Source: Fasciolopsis buskii
Taxonomy: Eukaryota; Platyhelminthes; Trematoda; Plagiorchiida; Fasciolidae
Assembly (NCBI GenBank): GCA_008360955.1
Contig: LUCM01000083.1
Coordinates: 58,090 to 122,089 of the forward strand
DNA length: 64,000 nucleotides
Reading direction: 5' to 3'
Part shown: positions 46,501-58,700 of the stretch, piece after piece
Numbering within the stretch: the stretch's first letter is position 1
How the letters are laid out: every line of letters begins with the position of its first letter
Translations under genes and position numbers: made by a program
Notes under the pieces: generated by a model
What the model saw: only the letters and a program-made list of their open reading frames with translations
Told to the model about the DNA's origin: nothing
Databases searched by the model: none

Positions 46501-49500
46501 TATTGTACGAATACTGACGGAAACGAGAGGGCCCTATTGAATGTTTCACTACATTTTGTGAGCAGCGTTTTAATTAGTAACCCGTGATCTCAGGGGAAAA
46601 TTTCAGGACACCATTTTCACATCCATCGTAACTCAGGTGTTCCGGTACATGGAGTAAAACCCGTGGGATATGACCATGGCTATGCTCAGTCCTGTCAAAG
46701 TGAACGTTATTGGTAGTACAATTAGTTCTCCAACTTGATCACTTTCTTTTTAATCGATTTTTGAGCAGCATTGCAGCAGTACTAATTTGTTTGGGATGAA
46801 AGCTCTGGTGCATCTCGCTAATGCTTCATTAGAATGCTAAGTAATGCTGCACAATTATGCTGAAAAAGGTGGATGTCTCGCTTGCCAGAATCAATCAAGA
46901 TGGAATAGTATATACCTAGGCTTCACGAAAATTATTAAGAATTCTTCGGATGATTAGATCAAAAACATTCTTAGTTTCCAATGACTCATCACTGAGTCTC
47001 GCACGTTGTCATCCGGAAGGATGATAATAAAAAGGCAAAAGAAAGTTTTGAAAAAGCGTTCATTTAAGCCCGGGGAATTGATGAGGAGATACAAGATTTA
47101 CCAACAGTAATGCTACTGAAACTACACGACCTAGGATGGAAAAAGGGAGTTGGGCAGTTCAAGCCGTTACATAAACCAGGTAGTATTGTTTCTGACCTAT
47201 CACATCGTGAGCATTTTTCTTGTAATAACCTCGCCCTGGTAATTTTCTTCCATTGTTGTTAGTCTTGCCGAAACTAGTCAAGACAATGAGCAATTACAAC
47301 ACAGTCGTTCATATCAGTATTCAACCGGGATTTTTTATGCGTTTGTCACAAGTTTCGATGGCCGCATGAGTTCAGTATGTACGGCAAGCCAGCTATTTCT
47401 CTTAACGCAGAGTGCACGTTTGTGTTGACTGGCGATGGAACAGTCTTTTTCGGATGATGGAAATTTAACGACTGTACGAAGCGAGGACGGAAACGAATAA
47501 GATATTTGAACGCTTGAGGACTCAACAACGTATGAAGACGTTAGATCCGAAGTTCTGTATTATTCTTTAGAATAAATTTTGTTTAATACAAACGTTTAGT
47601 AGGCATACTAAAATCTGACGTAATTCCATAAATAATGATAACAAGTAATACAAACAAATAAGACCAGTTACGACAGTGCCTTCTATAAAGGAAGTGTAAA
47701 AATCGGAGTGATAATTCCTTGGAAAAAATCATTCTTTGAAGAGATATGAGCTACATGTTGTCTTTGGGGCGGTTTATATAATCCATGAGTGTACTCTGGA
47801 TAAACTAAAGACTGTCATTGGCTGATGCGCTTTCTGTCTCTCTCGACTGTTGTAGAAATAGTTGTAAACAAATACCTGACCAATAATTTGTTCCATTGCA
47901 ATCCTACAGAATATTTCTTTCCAAGTAATCCTGTTGATTATCGAAAGTATGTTTTGTCGTTCTTAAGTATTTTGCTGTCAGAATAAAACCTGCTGACCTT
48001 CCAGGGCATCCCTCAGAAGAGCAATTATTTTCATCGGGTATCAACCGAGAAAGTGAAATGTGTTCAAGAATAGGGGTTTGTGCAAAGTATTTTTCTATTC
48101 TGTGTTTAGAATGTAATTTCGTTGTCGGTCAAAATTGTCATGCAGTTGGTCGTGTACATATTTAAAACAGTGTATGGGATTATGAGTAAAGCAAGCCCAA
48201 CGTCGAGATTTCTTCCTTTCGTTTGCAGGCTGTCTCTGAATTTTTTCACTATGCATGACCCAAATAAGTTGCTTCTGTTTACTGTTCTACAGACGTAAAC
48301 TTCCAGAACTAAACACTGGAGCGCAGTTCAGCATGCGACTTCGATCTTGAGAGGATCAGAGAAAATCAGAATGAAGTATTCAAAGTTTGGCTAGTGTGTA
48401 TTCTTCAGATTAGTGAAACTGTATGCAATACTAGACACGGTAAGATTGCATGCTGATGTGCAGAGAGTTTGACAGTACGTTACAGAACGACAAAGATCAC
48501 ATCAGTAGTCTTGGCGTCGTTGCGATACGGGAATAGAGCACTGTTCTGATGGAATTCACAAACTACCCTTGAGAAGGCAAGCCGGCGGGTCCTTTGTTGA
48601 TTTACATTCGTGAAAACCTAGTAACACAACGTGGCGAACAAGCTCGTTTTTAGTTATTCGTATTCATGCCAATACATAACATTAAATATGGTCTGGAGAT
48701 GGTTCAAGGGAAATTGTCCGTTTGCAGTCACATCAGTTCACAACTCTAGAATGCGTCTGTATGTGTAGTTGATCGATTTGTCACATGATCAGGTTGTAGA
48801 CCACTTGTCGGATAATGACAAGTGGGCCAGGGAAGTTTAAGAGTCTGGACAAGTTGTTTCTGAGCACATAGAGGGGGGTTACACAAACGGATAGATACGG
48901 CTTCGGCTGTGTTCAAGATGCGACACTTGACAGTTCTTGATTGTCCGCTCCTAACTTTGTAGATGGTGCGAAAAGCACTTGTCACGTTCACTGAGTGGTT
49001 TGATTCTACAAGGTGTGAGCACACCGCGCTAGTGATTGCCTTAATTGTTCCTGTGCTCAACTAAGCCGGGTGGTGTTCACAAACGCGATCGGACAAACGC
49101 CTGGTCGTGCGGCCAATATACCTGGTCCCACAGGAGCAGGTGAATCAATACACACAGAATGAGGCTGCAGAATCTGACAGTCTGTCTTTTAGTTGGAAAC
49201 ACATGATCGGTTTGGATGTGAATACAGTTTTTAACTGTGCATGGTTAAAATTTGAATTCCGGACTTAGTAACCAGCCTAAAACTCGAGTAACATTGGTAT
49301 TTAGAGATACCATAATGGTAACAGTGGACTATTTACTTTATAATTAGTAACTTAGTAAAAATCTGTGAAGCAAAGCTACCCCTCGAAATTTGCCGCCAGC
49401 TAAATTCCGAATTTTCCAGTTTCCTTATGAAGCATCCTGCAGTGTCAATGGACGGCGGCGCTCAAGCGTCTATAACTATGGCGTTTCATCGAAAGGTTGT

Positions 49501-50939
49501 GAATTCAGATCCTCTTCACTTGGCAGCCCTTATTTGATAGCGATCGTTTGTCTGAAGATGATAAGCACTGCCGTTTCGTTAAGAAGAAAAGCTAAACGCC
49601 TAAGGATAAAAAGACAAAAATATCACTTTGCTAATACCATTGTGAAACAGTTCATCACGGAACTTTTTCACTTGAATCATCATCCATTTGGGCAATGAAA
49701 TGAATTTTTGTGCACAACTTGACGTGGATAGTTGATCCCTCTACCAAGGAGGTAAGATCCATAAACCAAAAGCTCTTCGTTTTTCTCGTCCTTGTTTTTT
49801 CCTTCTTATGTAAAGTTCCATTTACGTGTTGTCGCATTGGCACTATGCCTGTTTTCAAGCCGGTGTAATGTACATAGATTTACTTACCCACGACGTGGAT
49901 GAATGATATTATTCACATGGATTCGGCGAGCTTCACATGAAAATTTTTTTCGTGCTATTTGTTTGGAAAATTTAGTGCTACCAGGCATTGAGAAGCAACT
50001 TTGACAACATTGTAAGAGAAATTGGAAACATAAATTCCACCAGCATCTGCGAGGCGTTTCGCATATGCGATGCAAAGACTGGCTTAAATGAACCAGAAGG
50101 CCTCCTGGGAACGATCTTTCAAGAAACCACTCCTTTATCTGGAACTTGTCAACTATGCCTGGTCGGGATGAAAAAGATCTTCGAACGTGGGGTGGATAGA
50201 ACTTCAAGTGCGAATATCCATGCATCATTGTATGAGGTAAAATACGCGTTACCCTTGAAAATGGAGGCGTTTGTTTATTACTTAATGGTTCTTCCGTAGC
50301 TTATGTTTACTGCGTTTGAAAATGTAAAGCAAATATCCATTTCGGCATCAATCGACCCATCATCACCATCCGTGTGGACAGGTTGCACTTTTCAATAAAA
50401 ACTTGAACGTACAAGGCGGACATGGAGTGAACCCCACAAGACCGGGGTAACAACCTTAGTAGCAACATGAGAAATGCAGTCGAACTGCATAAAACCACCT
50501 TCATGGAAGTATTTGATTTGGAACGCGGTGGTTGTTCATAATTATAAATGGTGATAAACAGTACGCTACTTTGACATGAACATCTCATTTTGAGTGCATA
50601 TGAATGATAGGGAAACCACAGGGACAACTACGGCGATTTGCTGAAAGTTGTCTTCCGGCAGGCCAAGATACTTTTTAGAAAATGGATACCTGATCTCAAA
50701 ATTGGTTCCTCTATGCACGTGCGTAGAAAAAGCTGTACAATCGCCCCTTCAGTCGTATAAATAACACCAATTGCAGCAGCTCTCCTTCCTTGAAATCATC
50801 CCCATCTCCGATTACTGCAGCCCAACGAGTTGGGTCGCTTCATTTCAGGGCAAAGAGTCGCGGTCATCAGCGGCCGCAGGTTACGTCCCGGTTAATGGTC
50901 CGCAGTGTCCAATTATTTTAGAGTTTACATGTATATACG

Positions 50940-50974
<35 letters not shown>

Positions 50975-50975
50975 G

Positions 50976-51009
<34 letters not shown>

Positions 51010-54000
51010 AAAATTCTTGAAAATTCCACGATAATAAGTCTACTTTTCCCTCCAGTCGTCTAAAAGTGGTGGTAGAAATCAACCTTTTTAGGAACGGGAA
51101 TGTCGAAAGAGCAGATATTCGAAAAACAGAAAGAAGGATCGTAGTTTTATGACTTGTGTCACTTAAGATGTAGTTTATTGTCCGGGATAGCCAATAGGTA
51201 AAAGAATAGTAAAATGAGAAGTGAAATGAAAAGTCCAAATAATGTCAAACTGGACACAAATTTCCCAGATGGATACTCAAATTGTGACTTATTTTTCGCT
51301 GAATAAGAGCATTAACTTATTTGATTGTATGGAAGTAGGAGTTCGTTTTGACGGGGATATCTTACTCGTTGATATTTTTCTACTCATCCGGCTACATTAT
51401 GGTCTTTAATTTTAATACAACTGAAATGTTGACTGCATAAGTGCTCAGACATTTTGTTCTCCGGATGACTTTGACGGAAACAGTAAGGGGAAATTTTGGA
51501 TGCCATTTAGTAAATTTGGTTTATATGGGCTACTCAGAAAATTGGAAACATACTGATAGTCGCCAAACACATTTCAACTATTTCGTGCTTTTCTTTGCTT
51601 GTTCTTAGCGAAAAAAATCATGACTTCTGAAGATCTTCAAAAGAAACGAAACAGACTGTTTATGCTCAAATTTCGCAAATATCATTTCAAAATAACTGAA
51701 GGTATTTCCTAAGGTTTTCGGTAAATTTTAGAACAATGGGAACAGCACCCATTCTTCTTCGTTTTACGAGTTAATGCATTGTAGCAAACTTCAAAAGTAA
51801 AATTATTTTCCGGCATTGTAGGCTACTTCGTTAACGATTGCCAGAAAAAAAGTTAGCATAATTCTCAACAAAAAGGATCACCATCAAGGACAATTCGGGA
51901 GCCAAAAGTGCGCTGGTTATGTCGTTTGAAAAGCAGTAATGAAATCGACCGCAATGCTTGGATGACAAATTGGGTTTTAATTTAATGAACTACTGTTTTA
52001 CACATTCCGATTGACCTTGAGGCGACTCAAGTCCAATTCTTGTTTACCGCACGCACACCACTTGCGCACATCAGTACCGTAGATGCCTTACGCTAGCTGA
52101 GCAAAATGGCGCGCCGAATCTATGCAAGAACTGATGGAAATTGTTCCTCAAAACTCGACTGGTATAGCAATCTCGGTAGTTACGCTTCGTTAAGGTTCAC
52201 TTACGAGTTTTAGTCCCGAAAAGAAGAACGAATTTACCATTTGAATCCGATGAACAATTTTAGAGAATGGCTCTATTAAGCCTCTACGCGTGCTGTATCA
52301 CCGGTGTTTACAACACTTTGATAATTCTCTAGATTCCCATAGCTGACTCTAAGTAGCTTCAGTTGAAAATTATCGCCTTCTCTCTAACCAATACATCAAT
52401 TTTTCCGGCTATAAATTTTATCCACGGAAATCGCGCTTTCAGTTTTGCCAACGTGTTCCGCCGTACTACAGAAGACGGTGCGAACGGTTTGTGGAAAAGT
52501 TCGGTTCAAATATCATAGAAGAGGTTCACAAGGGTACTCACGAAAAATCAATCTGTGAAACAGTTACTGCTTGTGAAAGGCCATTGAATTTGGGGATTGT
52601 GGTAAGTCATTTGTTATTTTTTACTGGGTTTAGTCGTTTTGGACATGAATCTAGGTGTGATGTTATAAATTTTCATCAATCCATAGTTCCAAACTGCATC
52701 CATAATGTTAGCTTTCCTACAAACGCTTTAGCATTCAGTGGACTAAGCTTTTATGAACTGCCGCTATCCACTAATTGAACTGATCTAATTAACCATTTTT
52801 ATGGAACAAACCTTTTAACATATGATGTGTCGGCTGAGTGCGATCCAATAGTGAGAGTTAGTCACAGTTGGTTTGAGAATTGTTTATCTTATTTGACTGA
52901 AGGCACCACCAATCGTCATTTGACAAATTTACGTCACAGCTTGTCGACAAAAAGAGTGTACTCGGTATGGACGATTCAGTTGAAACTCTTAATTCCATTG
53001 CTAGTCAACCATGATCTCATTCTCGTACGGTTTAACATTTGAAGGTGAAATATTCCAAAAAACACCATTTCACGAAATGTCACTATTCAGCCCGAAAAGA
53101 GGCACTGGGAACGAATGCCCTGTAACCCGTCTATAGAACTCATCCCCCTAAAACGATTCCGAAAATAACCAGAAGATCACATGTTTGATGGAAACACGAA
53201 AAATACAGTTGGGTTGTTATGGTTTATTATTTTTTCCCCTTCAGTGTGTCCGCCGTTGCGTTGGCATCATGCTTGTTCTCAGGCTGATACATATATTTAT
53301 ATCATTAAAAACTAACTTGCAGATGAAACTGCGTCCAGATGAAACAGACAACACCTGTATTTGATTCTTGTCGTTTCCATTACTGCAAAATTATCTCTCA
53401 AAAGGGCGAAACGTGTATCAGCACTAAATAAATCTAACGCTTCCAATTTAAGCCAGAGGCTGTCACTCCTTTTGTGAATTTTTAGAGCAGTCACAAAAAT
53501 AGTTATCTCAAGTAGTCTCGCGTGAATTTCCTTGAAAGGTTAAATGTCGAAATAGCGCTCACTAAGTCGAAGAGTTGACTAATCATATATGGCCTCAAAC
53601 TAGATGGAAACTCGATAGCATATTTCACATCAAGCCTGACAGATACCATTGTGATAGTAAGCTCAGGATCGTCAAAAAAATGCTCACAGCCATCTTCATG
53701 AAAATATTGCTTTTGCTTAAAACTTTTGCGCTTGTTCTGAGACGTTCATATTTCATTTTACGTTGCTAGTTCTTTTTTATTCTTACAGGCAGGATATGGC
53801 CAGACAACTGATCGAACAAATGGGGATTTTTGCGGCAAATGCAAAAATATTGTAGATATTGCCTATAGACAGTATTTACAAAGGAACGCGGAACAAGAAC
53901 TCCTCATGTTGGCTGAACAGATTTGTTTCGTTTTGCCTCATCATTTCTCCATGGAAGTAAGTATGAAAGTTCTTCTAAGTTCTGGCAAATTTGCTTGACT

Positions 54001-57000
54001 ATAACGAACGAGTAAGTGGATAGGTAAACGAGTGAGTATCTGAACAACTTTTCGAAATTCATCCACTTGTTGAAAAGCATGCAAAGAATAGTAATGAATA
54101 GTATTCAAAAATGGATTTATGGACGTCATACATTATAGGACTTGCAATGACAGCTCATACAAAGTCACCGATGATTAGAATGTAGTAATTGGACACAGCT
54201 CCGACAAGGCTGTATGTTGTTGCTGTTGATCAGCATCCGTGGGACCCTGCCAAGTCAGTATGGACAAAACATTGTGGCCAAGGACAGCCTAACTGTTTAA
54301 AGTGAACCACTACTACTATTATTACCAATACTGACGCTAATATTGCCGCTACTACTAATAATAAAGATCACACTCAACAATACCAATTGGAACTAACTCT
54401 TGTTTATTCTGCCTCGTTTGTTTGTACAATCCATTTTCGTGTGTTGATTGTTCCCTTACTGCTGGATGGATTAATCTTGCAAAATACAAATTACTTCGGT
54501 CGAATAAATCGTTTGTCCCCACAGGATATGCATATACCTTTATTTGAAATCAAAGTTATACACAAATGCGTAACGGTACAGTCTCGATGAACATGATTTA
54601 CTGAAAATGAAAATTAGCGTTTGTTTAATCAGTGATAATTAATTTAGAAACTCTGCAGTGCGTCGTACGAGTGTCCTTTTGTCTATCCGTATTTCATTCA
54701 CTAGAGACCGAAATATTCAGTTATCGGTAATTAACAGTTCACTTTCAGTTAATTTTACTTTTTCGCACTATTTTACGTTACATCTTTCAAATCTTGAGAG
54801 CATAAGCTTGGATTTAAGCATCGAAAATTTTGGATGTCCTTAGTATAGTAGACAAAACAATGAAGAATACGCATGTTATTACATCACGTTTTAGATTAGG
54901 TTGACACATTTATCGATGAAAACCAGATCTCTGCTCACCAGTGCTTAACCAAGGTAAAGCCCGTGTCAGTCTTTGTTAATATTAAGTCTTGACCAAATAA
55001 CATGGAAAAAGCTTCAATGTTTGCGACGAGAACGACTTTTAGAGAGATCATGATGTTGGGAATAGAAAGGATCTTCGAGGAATCTGGACGCAATTTTTTC
55101 CCAGTCAGTCATATGTAGTATATACATGCTGTTGGCCAATTCAGCACACAGGATGAAAGTAACGAAGTTGATCAAAAGCACAACGCTGCGTACCGATTTA
55201 CACTCTTTTTTTTATCAACACAAAAAAAAATTAAAGGTAAACAACAGAGTAAAATTGTAAAAACTCGTTAAGAAACAAACGAACAAAAACTATCCGAGCT
55301 TTCAGGTTCTAAATGAAACCCCCGGACACAAGTTCGACAATCTGCGACGACCAAAGTGCACTCGAGAGTGTACAAACGTTACTGTACGTGATAGACTCCG
55401 TTATGGATTAAAGAACGTTGCAAAGTGTAAAGGTATGGTAGTTCATAGACGTTGGGCCTCAGCGTGGTAGAACTGTCTACCTGGTTATCGGTGGTTGCTC
55501 GACTTTGAACCGTTCTAGACAAATCCCGGTCAATACACAGTCGTGGATGCATTCCGGCTGTGTCAGATCGAGGGCGAGTAAGGATGGTAAGACCAAATCG
55601 AGACAGCGCGTTCTCATGGGCTGCTTGCCCCCAGCTGACACATTGACTTCATCAGAATATCAGAGTGCAAGTATGCCAACAGAGAATGTGTACCATTTGA
55701 ACTTGGAACTCGTGTACAAAATTCGGTCAGTCACGGTAAAGAACGGATACGAATTACCAGTAAGTACTGAATTGGCTCCGACCCACGCTACGCGAACGAA
55801 GTCAACAAGGCGACCACAATAAATTCTGGTTGAATTTACAGCTCCCGGATCTATATACAACGTTGGAAAAATCTCGATTGGTGGAGTACAGTCGTCCAGT
55901 CCCTTTTTCTGAACTTTGGATTTCACGACCGCTTGTCCTGACCGTTCTTATTGAGTGTTTGTCCACGCAGGCCACTGAGATGCTGTACCGGACTGCATCA
56001 CGTTTCTTGCACAAACTCGCCGCAGAATGTCACATCGTGAGTTGCGCTAATCAGTCACAATGAGCGGTCTAGATTCGATAACAAACCTAAGTGAATCAAA
56101 CAAGATCAGTCAATCAAAAGGCCATACTGTCAATCGATGAAGTAATCGCAGTCGTTCCGGTGCAAATATGCAGGGAAAATGTCCCCTAAATAAATGATGT
56201 TTTGATTTAATGAAACAAGAGCAGTTGCCAATTCAGCTACTTTGTTCTTGCCTGAGTTAGTGACGATAGTCTATATCAATTGAGCTGTGAGTGACTACCT
56301 GGAGAGCAGATTTCGAAACAGTTTCTCAACACAAATGTTGCATGTGTCGATATGAATGATAGAACAGGATATTGTGAAGATACCTTCAAAATAATGGGAT
56401 GAGTTAGTAAGAACTACTCTTTTCCGAAAACTTCACAATATTTTGAAGGATCAAAGCAAGGTTGCTTGGATTACCGTCAGTTCATGCTTAATGACATACT
56501 ACACTGATATAAATGAAAAAAGAATGAGAGAAGAGAACTTTGAAAACCAACAATTGTTGGTTAAAAAGCTAGGCTGTTTTCCTAACAACTCTCATATTCT
56601 TATGTCTGCATTTTCATGCACCGGATGTAGTGAAGTTTCAGAAATAAGAATGACCTCGGAATGAAACCAGTTTTCAAGACGTTACGGAGATGGTTACTGA
56701 TTTGCATGTAAGATGCATCAGATACCATAGAACATACAGGATGGGATCCGCGGCACATCGTACTCTACCGGGCAGCCGCATATGGTACCCTCAGTGAGTT
56801 TTAAAATGACCCGGTTGCAGGCACTAGGGAGTAATAAATTAAAAAGAATAATTGCTGTTTTCTTCTTGAGAATAGAGACAATCGTTTTAGGTTCACAGCA
56901 GGCCGGGACAAAACAAGAAAACAACTGTCAATCCGTAAGAAGTGTCGTAACTGCGGACAGAGCACAGACATCATATGGGAGGGTACGTGGCTGTGCAGTG

Positions 57001-58662
57001 TCTGTACCAGCCGTATTTCTGACCTGGTTGGTGTTGGCCAGAGTACTGTTAATGTAAATCAAGGGATCTGATAAAGCAATTTGGCTAACTGAATTAATAC
57101 AGCGTTGAAAGCATCAATGCTGAGTGAAGGAAGAAGCAACCCTTCCTTCTGGCCAAAAAGCCTGCGAATCTAACTCCTTAAAAGGTTTACATCCTGTTGG
57201 CGTGGAGCTTGGTCAGCAAAGTTGAAGGCGGTACACTTGATTTCGTTTTTGATGAGACGAAACAGACCGTTGACAGCTTCAGTATCACCAACCTTGTGTT
57301 CTGCCAGTTGGCACACTTGATTCATGTATAGTGATTTATTTCCCTCATTGGGCATAAAGGATAATGACAGGGCAGAGAAACTAAAAAGACTTCTTCAAAG
57401 CGAACGGCAAATTTCCCGAAAACGTTCGAGAACAGAGAAGGTTTGAAAAGGGAAATGTTATCGAAGGGCAAGTTCGGTGAAGGAACAGGAAATTTTTGAA
57501 ATTGCATTCATTTAGGCCCAAGACATTGATGCGGTAATACCAGATTTACCGACAGCAATGTTACTAAACCATAAGACCTAGGATGAAAAAGGGCAGTTGG
57601 GCAGTTCAAGCTGTTACACAAATCAGGTAGGATCATTTTGACCTATAACATCATGAGCAGTTCACGTGTGATGGTGACTGAGGCGGAGATATCTATGGGA
57701 ATGCGAGCCTTAGGACGTCATAGAGCGCCAGTCTCCGGTGATCTTTCCCTAGCTCTATTTAACGATGGAACTGGTCAAAGAACTTGAAGATTTGTTTTCA
57801 GAGATCTGGTTTTCACTCTGTGTGCTGATCGATTAGATCTGATCAATAGCTTCAGGTACCCCGAGAGTCTGATCACACTTGGCCTCGGTGTTGGGGTGAA
57901 GGTCTCCTCATGAATCGCGAAATCAAGAGCAACTTTCGTGAACTTATGACCCTTGTAGTTCCTCTATGACATCCGACTTTCCGTCAAGGGTGTACAACGC
58001 CGCAGTTCGTAGTGTTTTGCTTTGCGGTTGCGAGACTTGGCCTACCCACGTTAAGGATGCCCGGTGACTTTCTGTTTCCCACCACCGATATCTCCGAAGC
58101 GTTACTTATGTTTGGTGGGAACCTTGGGTTATCGATGACGAGGTGCGTCATCGTGTGATGGGTGCAGATAGTCGTCCTCCAACTGAGATAATCACTCTAC
58201 ATCGCATTCGGTGACTTGGACACGTATTGCTTATGCCCACCCACCGTCCACCTTTTCGTGCTCTTTGTGCAAGTACTGGGAAAAGCTGGAGGAAGCGACG
58301 TGGCGGTCAAGCTATGACAGGGCGTGCAGGTCTGAAGAAGTTGGCTTCGACTTTGGTCTTGGTTGGTGCTTCTTGCCCTCCTGGTTGGGACTGAAGAGAT
58401 GAGGATTGCTGTTCGTTGGCGATGCTAAAAGCTATATCTCAGAACCGAAATCAGTGGCGTGAATATTGTGTGGTTTGTCTGTTGAACTCATCTCTCATAG
58501 AAATAATCCAAAAACAACCGAAAAATAAGAAAATGTTTACGGCGAAAGCAAAAAAGACAGTTGTTTTTTATGGTTTATTATTTTGTCCCCTTGTTTGCTT
58601 TTCGTCTGTGAAGTTCCATTTGGATGTTGTTTCGTTGACACCAAGCTTGCTTTCATGCCGGT

Positions 58663-58700
<38 letters not shown>

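Larger units (their letters stand above)
45247..49975 (+). other. Intron 7 (4.7 kb)
   Basis: Contains the intronic repeat at 47040-47216, the Penelope-like remnant at 48815-49160 and a repeat family F copy at 49740-49870. No additional in-frame saposin exon was recognised. Confidence 0.6.

Noticed and set aside
49985..50236. Exon 8 starting at the ccag acceptor (49985)
   Set aside because: It keeps the frame but removes the fourth cysteine of domain B3; the tttag acceptor nine bases upstream keeps it.
54659..54843. Open frame after a ctctgcag acceptor-like site in intron 10 as a saposin exon
   Set aside because: Although it begins with a cysteine, the following residues do not match helix 3 or the C4-C5 spacing, and the exon at 59381 fits perfectly.
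56443..56664. 73-codon frame with a CTGC segment as part of the nested gene
   Set aside because: No good acceptor in the right phase and no donor before its stop; left out as likely chance.
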